NCBI RefSeq assembly: GCF_001659605.2
Contig: NC_035169.2
Location: forward strand, 12,563,942 to 12,627,941
Direction: 5' to 3'
Source: Manihot esculenta
Lineage: Eukaryota; Streptophyta; Magnoliopsida; Malpighiales; Euphorbiaceae
DNA: 64,000 bases
Part shown: positions 48,555 to 60,400 of the stretch, one piece after another
Numbering within the stretch: the stretch's first letter is position 1
Layout of the letters: every line of letters begins with the position of its first letter
Program-made: the position numbers and the translations under genes
Notes under the pieces: model-generated
Told to the model about the DNA's origin: nothing
Databases searched by the model: none
Seen by the model: only the letters and a program-made list of their open reading frames with translations

Positions 48555-49658
48555 CTATATTCCATTCATAAATTTTTTTGCATTATATTGTTTTTGTTTT
48601 CTATCTAATATTTTTAAATCATCTGGTCTAGTTTCATATTGTCTACCTATGGTATTTATAGGAATAGCATAGCTTTGGTCAGAGTCTGATGCTTCTAAGG
48701 GATTGTCTATTGTGTCATCTTCTGATGAAGAGGTTTCATTATATTCAGTTAAAATTGTTATTTTATTTTTATCTTTGCTAGTACTTCCACTTGGTATGTT
48801 ACTTTGTGTAGGTTCTTTTATTTTAATGCCTCCTGTCATACTGGGTTTTTGGGAAGTACTTTGTTCACTTATAATTTTCTGCAATAATTTTGACATGTCA
48901 TGTAATTCTGTCTTTGGACTTAGTGTGACTATCTCAATGGGGTTTTGTGATGGAGGTATCATTTTTGTGAAAGGTTTATTAATGGATTTTATAGCTGGAT
49001 CTATATTATATGGTTTTGGATTACTATATCTCTGAGATAAATATATAGTGTTTGGTTTCGGAGTTATAGGAGATGGTGCTTGGGGTGTTTCTATATGTTC
49101 TATATTTGTAATTGCTTCGTGATTTCTATCTATTTTTTCTTCTATTCTGTCTAATTGTTGGCCTATTATATGTAATGATACATTGGTCCAATTGTTTTGT
49201 AAGTTTATTTCTCTTATGTTGTTATCCTGGATATTGTTAGTATTTACAATTGGTTGCATTCCATGAGATATTTGGTTCTTTTTAAAGAATACTCTATCCA
49301 ATGGTGGTCTTTCAGTTTCATGCGCTATATCACTAGGTTCTCCGGAATTATTAACTTTATGCCATTTATGTATTTTCTTTTCTAATACATTTAATTTCTT
49401 GTCATGAAAATATTTTAAATAGGTAAAGAATGGTATAGTTTTTTCTACTTGTTCACAAAATGCAAAGAATTGTTTTTTAATTAAACTTTGTTCTTTTCTG
49501 GCATAGGTTTGTAAAAATATGTCCCTTTTCCCCCGGTTTTGATCTGACATGTAGTCAGCTTGAACGTGGTCTTTATCAATTTCAAAGGTTTGAGTCAATG
49601 TGTTAATGGTAAAAGTACTATCTTCATAGGGTTGACTAAATTGTCCTTGTCTAAACAC
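48555..49658 (-). pseudogene. Viral copy 1: movement-protein/capsid linker region of ORF1
   Basis: A 367-residue frame that continues the movement-protein frame after TGA at 49731-49733. It has a coiled-coil-like segment (IGQQLDRIEEKIDRNHEAI), a Pro-rich part, and a Ser/Asp/Glu-rich stretch before the capsid core. Copy 2 begins inside the equivalent of this region (51959) and lacks its acidic part. Confidence 0.75.
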
Positions 49659-49730
49659 GCCTTCTTGTATGGTTTGATGATCAAAAGTTTCTTCTATAGG
49701 TTTAGTTCCAGAGGTTTCTCCTACAAAAGG

Positions 49731-50480
49731 TCATTGGTAACGTGGAATAGTGGAGTCCTCAGAAATACTTGTATCGGTCTGTATATCTATGGTATGTCTT
49801 CTACGCGAGGATTCTAAGGAATGTTGAGATGGTTGATATATATTAGGAGTGGTTTGTCTAAAAGAATTAGATCTTTTAAATTTTAATTCTACTGTTCCAT
49901 CATTATTTTGAATAATATAATCTATTTCTGTATTTTCTTTAATAGGTAAACTTGGCATGGTTTTGACTGGATATCTCCATGTTTCTGGTAGATTGACATC
50001 TTTCCATTGTATCGCCTTTGGTATATTTATATTAGCTTTGGTTTGGTCAATTTCCCAAAAAATTGTTTCTCCTGTTTGTCTATTATGATCAATTGCATTA
50101 GGACATAATCCTGTATTCATGATTTTATAATTTAATCTATAAAATACTTCATAAATATGGGATCCTTTTAACATATTATAATTATGTGTTAATATGTCTA
50201 ATGTCAATATTTTCATTATATGAGGATCAGTTAATGAAATTGTAAAATTAGGGAAACAGTTGGAATAAATTGGTCCATTTGTTAGACTGGTTTCAAATAA
50301 TCCTAGTAAAGAATCTTTGTAAGTAAGATGTCTACAGTCTCTTAATGCTACATGCATACTAGTATTTAATCCTTCTACTGTTAATGGTTTTATGGCAATT
50401 TGTACTAATCCTATATGCATAAATCTATATCCTTGATTAATATATTTTAATATAGTCTTTTTACTTAATGAACTTATAAA
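49731..50480 (-). pseudogene. Viral copy 1: movement protein
   Basis: The first Met of the frame is at 50420, but in-frame homologous sequence extends right to about 50480 (SKKTILKYINQGYRF). It has the caulimovirid cell-to-cell movement protein pattern (GLVQIAIKPLTVEGLNTS, SLLGLFETSLTNGP, NCFPNFTISLTDPH). It ends in TGA at 49731-49733, in frame with the following region. The N-terminal part is not upstream on this strand; a matching segment is found inverted at 50480-50678. Confidence 0.82.
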
Positions 50481-50678
50481 TGATTTAAATATTAATACAG
50501 ATGATAATAGAACAATATTATCTAGAGAAAGTATTTGGAATAATCAACAATTAACAAATTGGAAACCTCCTAAGACACCAATAGATACAATATATAAAAC
50601 AGGAATATTAGATTTTAAATCAGCCAGAGCTATTAAAACAAAAGAAAAAGTAGTACCTTTATATTCTGAAAATCAATC
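50480..50678 (+). pseudogene. Viral movement-protein N-terminal segment, inverted relative to copy 1
   Basis: An open stretch on the + strand (SIWNNQQLTNWKPPKTP, KSARAIKTKEKVVPLYSEN) that looks like the N-terminus of a florendovirus-type movement protein. It points away from the rest of copy 1 and ends at the host repeat R2. Identification rests on position and general pattern, so it is less certain than the neighbouring ORFs. Confidence 0.5.
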
Positions 50679-51263
50679 TGAATTTCTATTACATAAATTA
50701 TATCTTAATCTCTAAATTTTAGTATAGTTAATATATCCATCTATCTATTTTTAGAATCAAATTCTTTAATTTCTATATTTAGTTCGTTCAAAATTATAGT
50801 TCATTCATTATAGACATTAATAAAAAATAATGAATAGTTAAATCTCTAAAAATACAAAGTTTATATTTAAGATTGAGGGTTTGAAATTTCAAGTTTCGAA
50901 TTTCAAAATTTAAAGTTTAGAATTTATGGTTAAAGTTTCATGTTTGGGTTTAAATTTAGGGTTTATGATTTCAAGTTCAGGATTTATAGTCTATATTTTA
51001 AAAAATATATATTTATTTAATTAAATATTCATATTAAAATATTATAAAAATACTTCAATGCTTTTTTTATTATAATTATTCTAATATATATATATATATT
51101 AAAATATCAAAATTATAATATTATAGATAGAAAAATTTAAATATAAAATTAACTCAACTAACAAAGTTTATATTCAAGATTGAGGGTTTGAAATTTCAAG
51201 TTTCAAATTTCAAAATTTAAAGTTTAGAATTTATGGTTAAAGTTTCATGTTTGGGTTTAAATT
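50679..51263. repeat. AT-rich host repeat, copy R2 (one full unit plus part)
   Basis: Repeats R1 and then continues with the 307-bp tandem unit (CAAAGTTTATATT... at 50855 and again at 51162), ending at GGGTTTAAATT. It directly adjoins viral sequence on its left. Confidence 0.85.
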
Positions 51264-51690
51264 GCCCGTTTCTCAAAGCCAACCCTAAAATTTTAAATTG
51301 TTATAAATCCATATTAGACTAGTATAGTATTATTATTTTAATAATAAAAAATAAAAAAATAAAATATTTTATTAATTTTTTATTTTAAAATTTATAATTC
51401 AATTTATATTAAAATAGTATTTAATATTATATTTTTAATAAAAAATGATAATTTAGACAATGTAAAAATTATATTATAAAATATTAATTTAATATGAATT
51501 GAATTATAGATTTTAAAATAAAAATAAATGAAATAATATTTTTTATATAGTTTAATTAATACGTTAATATTTTTTAATAATTTTAATAAATTAATATTAT
51601 TTATTAAAACTATGATAATACATGTATTACTTTTAAACAAATTTGCGAAAATAAGCGCAACCAAAGAGCTAATGTTTTTTACTTCTCTCT
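51264..51690. other. AT-rich spacer upstream of the LSG1 fragment
   Basis: No gene seen. The right end becomes less AT-rich and leads into a CT-rich stretch typical of a plant 5' UTR, so it may contain part of the LSG1 promoter. Confidence 0.5.
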
Positions 51691-51958
51691 AATAATAAAC
51701 CCTCAAACAATATCGTTCCTCTAGCCGTCTCATCTTCTTCACGCGGAGCTCGTCATTAGAAGACGTTTCTAACTTGTATACAGAAACAACAAATGCATAT
51801 ATTTTGCGCTTTCACCAAATTCAAGATTGGACTCTGCGGGGAATAAATTCAAATAGCTTTGCTGCAAAACTGAGGTGATTAAAGAAACAGGAAGAAAGAT
51901 GGGGAAGAACGAGAAAACAGGGCTAGGTAGAGCACTGGTGAAACACCACAACCAGATG
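51690..51958 (+). pseudogene. LSG1: LSG1-type GTPase gene: 5' UTR and first 20 codons, cut off by viral DNA
   Basis: ATG at 51899-51901 opens MGKNEKTGLGRALVKHHNQM, which I recognise as the conserved N-terminus of plant LSG1 (large-subunit GTPase 1), a circularly permuted GTPase that acts in late cytoplasmic maturation of the 60S ribosomal subunit. Upstream is a CT-rich 5' UTR-like stretch (from about 51690). After codon 21 the sequence changes to pararetrovirus (about 51959) and a stop follows at once. No further LSG1 sequence (GTPase motifs) is seen to the right before VPS13. This is therefore a truncated gene or a 5' fragment. Confidence 0.75.
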
Positions 51959-52586
51959 ACCATATAGAAATACCAAAGACACCATCTCCTATAATGGATA
52001 AACCAAATACTATGTATATTTCTCAAAAATACACTAATGCAAAACCATATAGCATTGACCCTGCTAAAAACAAATAAATAAACCTTTTACAAAAATAATA
52101 CCACCTTCACAAAATCCTATAGATATAGTAACAATAAATCCAAAAACAGAGTTAAGTAATATGTCAAAATTACTAGAAGAAATAATAAATAAACAAAGTA
52201 TTTCTCCAAAGACCAGTACCTCAGGAGGTATTAAAATAGAAGAACCTTTACAATTTCAAAATAAAACAAAAGTAGAAATAATACAAATTACTAAAAAAAT
52301 GGTAATTGTAGGAATATATATAAACAAAGAGTAGGAATTACTGAGAAAGAAGCAGCAGAAAATATAATATTATGTCAAAATTACTAGAAGAAATAATAAA
52401 TAAACAAAGTATTTCTCCAAAGACCAGTACCTCAGGAGGTATTAAAATAGAAGAACCTTTACAATTTCAAAAATAAAACAAAAGTAGAAATAATACAAAT
52501 TACTAAAAAAATGGTAATTGTAGGAAATATATATAAACAAAGAGTAGGAATTACTGAGAAAGAAGCAGCAGAAAATATAATATTAG
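51959..52586 (+). pseudogene. Viral copy 2: start, capsid N-terminal region with a 211-bp tandem duplication
   Basis: Homologous to copy 1 at about 48830-49095 (Pro-rich linker, NPIDIVTIN-like stretch). A block starting ATGTCAAAATTACTAGAAG occurs at 52161-52371 and again from 52372. Relative to copy 1, about 100 codons including the Ser/Asp/Glu-rich part are missing between GGIKIEEP and the capsid core. The reading frame is broken. Confidence 0.78.
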
Positions 52587-53503
52587 GATTCACAGGAGAA
52601 TTAAGGACATGGTGGGACAAACTATTAAGTAATGAAATAAAAGAAAATATTTTATCAGCTAGACGAATTAATACAACAACAGGAGAATTAGTTACTGATC
52701 CAACAACTGGACAACCACAATCTTTTATTTTAGCATATTTAGTTTATAATATTATATCACATTTTATAGGAGACTTAGATTTATATACAGAAAGAAACAG
52801 TGAAATTTTACAAAATCTTAAATGTAGAAAGTTAGAAAATTTTAGATGGTATAAAGACAATTTCTTAAAAAGAGTTTATGCATTAGCAGACCCAAATGCT
52901 TACCATTGGAAAGAAAAATTTTTAACAGGATTACCCAGATTATTTTCCACAAAAGTCAAAGAAACAATTGAACAAAAGTTTGGACATATTTCATATGATG
53001 ACTTAACTTATGGAGACCTAATAACGTGTGTAAATTTAACTGGCATAAGATTGTGTAGAGATATGAAATTACAAAATAAATTAAAAGCAGAAAATAGACA
53101 ATCTAGGAAAGAATTAGGAAATTGGTGTGAACAATTTGGTTTTGGAACTATCAAAAAACAAAAACAAAAAAGATATCAATCCTTTAAAATGGATAAAATT
53201 TATAGAAAATATAATTATCAGCGAAAAACATATAATAATAAAAATAACAAACAAATAGATAAGAGAAAACCATTTAAAAGAAAAAATTATAAAAAATATA
53301 ATTATAGAAAAACAAATAATAAAGATAACATAACATGTTATTTATGTAACCAAATAGGACACTATGCAAAAGAATGTCCTGCTAGGAAAAAGATTCATGA
53401 GTTAGGATTAGAATTAAAAATATATAATATTGATCAATTATTAGATAAAATTGACCAAATAAGTTTATCTTCTTCAGAATTAGATGATGAATATAGTAGG
53501 TGA
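52511..53503 (+). pseudogene. Viral copy 2: capsid core and zinc knuckle
   Basis: A 330-residue frame with the capsid core (GFTGELRTWWDKLLS) and the CCHC knuckle (CYLCNQIGHYAKEC). Here capsid and knuckle are still joined without the TAA seen in copy 1. A frameshift near 53495 ends it. Confidence 0.85.
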
Positions 53504-54101
53504 CCATTCATCAAGATCAATAAATAGCACAGATAGTGACCATAATTGTAAAGGAGAAATATGTACTTGTAATAATAAAATAAATGTCTTAATAGAATAT
53601 AACCAAGTTTTAGAACAAATAGAACAAGTACAAGACTCTAATATTAAAAGAAAATTTTTTAAAAAATTAACAAAACTAATTAATGAAGAAATAAAACAAG
53701 GAACTGAACCACCAACAAATTTTGAAGAAATAGAACAAATGTTTAAACAAAAGAAACCAATAACAACAATTTCTTCTATGGATTTACAATCAGAAATTAA
53801 ACAATTAAAATCAGAAGTAAGACAACTAAAACTTAGATGTGATCAATTAGAACAGAATCAAAATTTAAAAAATAAAGTAAAAATAGAAGAAAAATTAGAA
53901 GATATCAATTCAGATAATGAGAGTGAAAAAGAATTCAAATTTAATGAAATTACTAGAATTAAATTCCAAAAATGGTATGTTAAAATTAATTTAACAATTA
54001 AAGATTTTAAAATTGAAACCATAGCTATGTTAGACTCAGGAGCAGATATGAATTGCATTGACCAAGGAATAATTCCAAGTAAATATTTTCATAAAAACTA
54101 A
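53484..54101 (+). pseudogene. Viral copy 2: linker and protease start
   Basis: Continues the polyprotein in another frame, with coiled-coil-like repeats of Gln, Leu and Lys, then the protease site MLDSGADMNC. It ends near 54097 by one extra A in an A-run compared with copy 1. Confidence 0.83.
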
Positions 54102-54201
54102 ACAAACTTTATCAGCAGCAAATTCAACAAAAGTCAAAATAGATTATAAAATACCAAGTGCATATATTTGTAACAATGGCATCTGTTTTAAAACAAGTTT
54201 T

Positions 54202-55473
54202 ATGTTAATCAAAAATCTTAATACCCAAATAATACTAGAAAATCCTTTTCTACAAATGTTATATCCTTTTAAAGTAACACAATTAGGATTAGAAACTAAT
54301 ATTTTAGGAAAAGACATTATTTTCAATTTTATATCCCCAATAAATTACCATGATGTAAATTTATTCCAACAAATAAATATAAGTAAAATCAATAATATAG
54401 AAAACCAAATAAAATTTCTAAAGAAAGATTTACATTCTATAAAAATCGAGGAACAAATGGAAACATTAACTGTGAAAGAAAAAATAAAAAATATTCAAGA
54501 ACAATTTGAAAGGGATTTATGTTCAGATCTACCAACAGCCTTTTGGGATAGAAAACAACATATAGTAACATTACCATATGAACCAGATTTCAAAGAACAA
54601 GATATTCCAACTAAAGCAAGACCTATTCAAATGAACCAAGAAATGTTAGAATATTGTAAGAAAGAAATTCAAGATTTATTGACAAAAAATTTAATTAGAC
54701 CAAGTAAATCTCCCTGGTCTTGTGTAGCCTTTTATGTAATAAAAAATACAGAATTAGAAAGAGGAGCACCAAGATTAGTAATAAATTATAAGCCATTAAA
54801 CAAAGTTTTGAGATGGATAAGATATCCCATACCTAATAAACAAGACTTATTAAATAGATTATATAAAGCTGAAATATTTTCAAAATTTGATATGAAATCA
54901 GGTTTTTGGCAAGTACAAATTGATGAAAAAGATAAATACAAAACCGCATTCACAGTACCCTTTGGACAATATGAATGGAACATAATACATTTTGGATTAA
55001 AAAATGCACCAAGTGAATTTCAGAAAATTATGAATGATATTTTTACACCATATGATTTTATAATAACATATATAGATGATGTCTTAGTATTTAGCCAAGA
55101 TATTTCCCAGCATATTCGACATTTGCAAATTTTTTATAAGACTATAAAAAGAAGTGGATTAGTTTTATCTAAACCAAAAATGAAGATATTTCAAACAAAG
55201 ATTAGATTTTTAGGTCATGAGATTTTTAAAAATACAATTGTACCCATACAAAGAAGTATTGAATTTGCAGATAAATTCCCAGATGAAATAAAAGACAAAA
55301 ATCAATTACAAAGATTTTTAGGATCTTTAAATTACATTTCTGATTTTTATCCTAATTTAAGAATATTTTGCAAACCACTCTATAATAGATTAAAAACAAA
55401 TCCTAAACCATGGAGTGAAGAACATATAAAGATTATTCAAGAAATCAAGAAATATGTTAAAAATTTACTTTAA
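54202..55473 (+). pseudogene. Viral copy 2: protease end, reverse transcriptase, start of RNase H
   Basis: 423 residues with RNLIRPSKSPWS-type RT entry motifs and the YIDDVLVFS active site near 55067-55094. A short length change near 55455-55475 shifts the frame; the RNase H continues to about 55885 (TDASDQGYGGIL, DCKAAKDVL). The start of ORF2 (IYTSTSSIIHRPMSPMSS) follows and is cut at 56060 by the host repeat. Confidence 0.85.
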
Positions 55474-56060
55474 ATATTTGCAATCCAAATTATCCAAAAA
55501 TAGTTGAAACAGATGCTTCAGACCAAGGATATGGAGGAATACTAAAACAAAATATAAACAATAGAGATTATATCATAAGATATTATTCCGGAATATGGAA
55601 TCCTACACAAGAAAAATATTCTACAATAAAAAAGGAAATTTTAGCAATAGTATTATGTGTTACAAAATTCCAAAGTGATTTATTAAACCAAAGGTTTACC
55701 ATTAGAGTAGATTGTAAAGCAGCTAAAGATGTTTTAATAAATGATGTAAAGAATTTAGCAGCTAAACATGTTTTTGCAAGATGGCAAGCTTTTTTATCTA
55801 TATTTGATTTTGACATTATTCATATCAAAGGAATTAACAATTCTATTGCTGATTTTTTAACCAGGGACTTTTTGCAGAGAAAATGACTGACAAATGAAAG
55901 GATACTGAAAAGATCTCCTTGAGATCTCAGACAAATGTTACTAAGACAAATTTGACAAATGTACAATTATTTACCTCTGGACAAACTTCTGTTACTAGAC
56001 CAATTTATACTAGTACTTCAAGTATTATACACAGACCAATGAGTCCAATGTCAAGTGCCC
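55474..56060 (+). pseudogene. Viral copy 2: RNase H remainder and truncated ORF2 start
   Basis: RNase H homologous to copy 1 at 45080-45470, then about 50 codons of the ORF2 N-terminal region. The last viral base is about 56060 (GTCAAGTGCCC); host repeat R3 follows. Confidence 0.78.
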
Positions 56061-57124
56061 ATAGTTAATATATCCATCTATCTATTTTTAGAATCAAATT
56101 CTTTAATTTCTATATTTAGTTCGTTCAAAATTATAGTTCATTCATTATAGACATTAATAAAAATAATGAATAGTTAAATCTCTAAAAATACAAAGTTTAT
56201 ATTCAAGATTGAGGGTTTGAAATTTCAAGTTTCGAATTTCAAAATTTAAAGTTTAGAATTTATGGTTAAAGTTTCATGTTTGGGTTTAAATTTAGGGTTT
56301 ATGATTTCAAGTTCAGGATTTATAGTCTATATTTTAAAAAATATATATTTATTTAATTAAATATTCATATTAAATATTATAAAAAATACTTCAATGCTTT
56401 TTTTTATTATAATTATTCTAATATATATATATATTAAAATATTAAATTATAATATTATAGATAGAAAAATTTAAATATAAAATTAACTCAACTAACAAAG
56501 TTTATATTCAAGATTGAGGGTTTGAAATTTCAAGTTTCAAATTTCAAAATTTAAAGTTTAGAATTTATGGTTAAAGTTTCATGTTTGGGTTTAAATTTAG
56601 GGTTTATGATTTCAGGTTCAGGATTTTATAGTTTATATTTTAAAAAATATATATTTATTTAATTAAATATTCATATTAAAATATTATAAAAAATACTTCA
56701 ATGCTTTTTTTATTATAATTATTCTAATATATATATATATTAAAATATTAAAATTATAATATTATAGATAAAAAAATTTAAATATAAAATTAACTCAACT
56801 AACAAAGTTTATATTCAAGATTGAGGGTTTGAAATTTCAAGTTTCGAATTTCAAAATTTAAAGTTTAGAATTTATGGTTAAAGTTTCATGTTTGGGTTTA
56901 AATTTAGGGTTTATGATTTCAAGTTCAGGATTTATAGTCTATATTTTAAAAAATATATATTTATTTAATTAAATATTCATATTAAAATATTATAAAAAAT
57001 ACTTCAATGCTTTTTTTTATTATAATTATTCTAATATATATATATATATTAAAATATTAAAATTATAATATTATAGATAGAAAAATTTAAATATAAAATT
57101 AACTCAACTAACAAAGTTTATATT
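56061..57124. repeat. AT-rich host repeat R3: tandem array with a 305-309 bp unit
   Basis: A partial lead-in, then three full units starting CAAAGTTTATATTCAAG at 56191, 56496 and 56803 and the beginning of a fourth at 57112. Units contain GGGTTTGAAATTTCAAGTTT and TTTAGGGTTTATGATTTCA, and are very alike. The array ends where the VPS13 5' UTR begins. Confidence 0.9.
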
Positions 57125-57304
57125 CTTCTTGCCTTCCGATTTCAGAATCGCTTCTCCTTGGAAGTCGGAACCATGCCTGAAGCGCTATCGCCTTGTTCCA
57201 GTTCTCACCTCGACGTCGCCATGGTTCATTCAACGTCGCCGCCGTGATTGAAGGTTTTTAATTAATATTCTATAAAAAGACTGGGAAAAAAGGAAGGAGA
57301 TAGA
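57125..57304 (+). promoter_or_regulatory. VPS13 5' untranslated region with a short upstream ORF
   Basis: GC-richer than its surroundings, right after the AT-rich array. A 24-codon upstream ORF runs from ATG 57173 to TGA 57245-57247, 57 bases before the main ATG. No clear TATA box lies within this stretch, so the promoter must overlap the repeat array or lie elsewhere. Confidence 0.55.
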
Positions 57305-57401
57305 ATGTTTGAAGGACTGCTTCATCGGGTGCTAGTGGGTTATCTCGGTCGTTATGTGAAAAATATCCAAAAAGACCACCTCAAGCTCAGTCTCTGGAAT
57401 G
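57305..57401 (+). CDS. VPS13: VPS13 coding exon 1
   Basis: Codes MFEGLLHRVL...LKLSLWN, the start of the chorein domain. The donor GTAATATG follows; the exon ends after the first base of a Glu codon. Confidence 0.93.
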
Positions 57402-60400
57402 GTAATATGTTTTTCTTGCCTCTATTCTAAAGACAGTCCAAACTCACATCTGGGCATGTAATCTGCCTGTAGTTATATGTTATGTGTAAATTAGGTGTTC
57501 TTATCTCTTAGATGGTCTCTGTTGTAGTTAACTAACTCGTTTATTCCTGTTGGTTTCAAAAATCTGGTTTTTGTAGAAGAAGTACTCTTGGAGAATGTAG
57601 AACTCATTCCTGAAGCCTTTGATTATCTTCAGTTGCCATTTGCTATAAAGCGAGGTATATAACGTATGAGTTTGTTTTATTCAATATGCGGAAATCCTTA
57701 TTTCTTCTCTTTAGAAACCCCTGAATTTGCTTTTTCTTTTAATAGGTAGGGTAGGGAAGCTAAGCATCAAAATTTCGTGGAAAAAGCTCGGTTGGGATCA
57801 CCCCATTATTATTGCTTTAGAAGATGTTTTCATATGTGCTTCCCAGCGGGATGACCATGAGGTGCTAACCAATTTCAGATATATTTTCAATGAGAATTAG
57901 AAGCCTCATTTCTGAAAGAAAGTGAAAAAGAAAGAAAACTTATCATGGTCTCGTAATTATGTGCATTTTCACTACAAATTGCTTCCTGTGTTTGTTGTGG
58001 TAGTGGAGTGTGGAGGCTGTTGAAAGAAGAGAATTTGCTGGCAAAAAGGCTAAGCTTGCTGCAGCAGAGCTTGCAAAACTGTCAAGACGAGTATGTGGTA
58101 TGCTAGTTGAAAATAGGTGCTTTTCATTTTAATCAATCATGTAATTGTCACTTGTATGAGTGGAAAATATCTCCATTGCACAAATTCTCCTGAGATCGGT
58201 GAACGATCTAACCATTTAAAAGTTGAGAGAAGGAGTGAAAGATCATCGATCTAGCTTTACATCTCATTCTGATTGCACTTTTTTTTCAACTCTCTTCTGT
58301 ATTTAATAAATGTTCAATTGTTTCATATTTTACTGGAGTTCTATAGTTAATAATACCAATAATACGATTGAGGTGGTCTTTTTTGTTTGATTTGGGAAGC
58401 AGTTGCCCCTGCCAATACTTTCTTTTTTATATTCCTTGCAGATAATCAAACTGGGAAGTCGTTTATCTCATACATAACTGAAAAGGTGACATTATTACTG
58501 TCACTGTATTTTCTTTAATGTTCATGTTACTTATGTTTGCAGAATTAGTTGCAGATTCTGTTTGAATTTTTTGTTTCTCCAAAATTCATACCATTTCTTT
58601 CAAGATGCACTTGTAATTATGGTCGTTCTTATAAGTCAACTGTGGTCCATGTTTTACTTCCAGGTTCTTGACGGTATACAGTTGTCAATTAGAAATTTCC
58701 ACATCCAGTACAGTGAAATTCGACTTGACTTGGTAATCTTACCGGCACACTGTACATATTGTTTCTTACCTGCAGCTTATGTTGTTGATTTCATATAGCC
58801 ACTTCTTATGTTGTTTATATCTTAAATTTGCTACTTACACACCTGCTTCCATATTTTGAACATTTATTTATGCCGAGTTTGTTCTGTCCATTTGCTATTT
58901 AATTAAGTGTTTCGTGGTTTAAACATTTGCTAGACAAATCTTCTCATAAGCATGTTCATGGCTTAAACATGGAGTACTGAATTCTACAGTAGCTTTTCTC
59001 AGATTTCACCTTTATTATCTTATTATTTATTGGTTTATAGTAATTTCCATATTTATACTTTGGATGGGTTAATTCGTTCTTCGGGATTTCCATTTTCAAT
59101 TTAATGAACCTCAAATAATAGGAAGGCAATTGTCTACTTATTACTTATACATTGATTATGTTTTTTGGGGTGACAGATACTAATAAGGACAATTAACAGA
59201 TTTAGAGATTGTTGCAAATCCCTTGACATTCCCCAAACACTTATTCCCCTCCACCACCCCCTGGGCATGCTGCAAAAAGGTGGTGGAAAGAGTAGGAATC
59301 AAAGAGAGTGTGAAGAAAAATAATCTTAGCTTCATACCTATAATTCCTAGGCATTAGGCTTGATGAAACTGGTACATATATATCCAATAGATGTCTTGTA
59401 ATGGAACTTGATGCTTAAATAAGCTGAATTGTGATACAAATAACATTTTGGAACTAATGGTTATAGAAAGAACAAGGTGCATGATGGATTTTAGGTAAAT
59501 CGATAGAGCCATGAACTTATAAGTAGAATTCAATAATGGTGAGGCTACAAGCACCATATGGGCAATCCTGTAGAACAGCTGAGTAACCATCTTGTAGGCC
59601 ACTTCAAGAATACAGCATTACAGCTTCTCTCACATTCCTAAGAATCCACCAAAGTGGAGAGAGAATAAAATCTAAAAAAATCTTAACCTAAAACTAAATG
59701 ACATGGGGTTCCTTGTGACCGTATTTATTAGCTCAAACTTGAAACTAGAAGACTGGACGACAAGTAAATGCAAGTGTGCAAGAGCAAGCATAGAAAGTTG
59801 ATTCTGCAATTTATAAATTCTTGAGCAAGTAAAATAGTATATTAGAATCATTCAGTTTTATTGCAAAATCATGTTAGCTTTGTTATTTGAAAAACTCCAT
59901 TAACTCAATTTAAACTCTCAAGTTTTTATAAAATTTGAGCTCTTGGAACTTGCAATTTGAACCACAATCCCAACATGGCAGGGTAATTTGGTTTTCATAA
60001 TTTGTAAAAAAAGTAACATATAATAAATGAAACATACTGGATGATCTGTATTATTGTTCAAAAAAGCATAATGAACATATAAAGGTAGCCATGTGAAGGG
60101 TATTTTTGCTTTTCTAATAACATTGACTTCTCATTGTTTTGCTACCTTGTGGTAAAATATGCGTGAAGGGTAGAAGGGATTTATTTACTTTTGAAGCCTA
60201 AATAATAGAAGAGGGACTAAGAAATTTATTTCTCTCTATGCTATCAAAGTTGATGACAAAATCCAAATAAGCTAAGATGAATGGAGAAATATATGTCTTC
60301 AGTGAGTCCTGCCATGCTCAAAATTAACACAAATTATGTCTCATGGCATCTCTTGGATCCAAGGTTTGCTCGAGTATAACGCTTGCCAAGTGCATTTGCT

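Noticed and set aside
50679..50717. Extension of the + strand viral movement-protein frame into the repeat
   Set aside because: From about 50679 the bases match the host repeat R1, so the last codons of that frame are host sequence read by chance.
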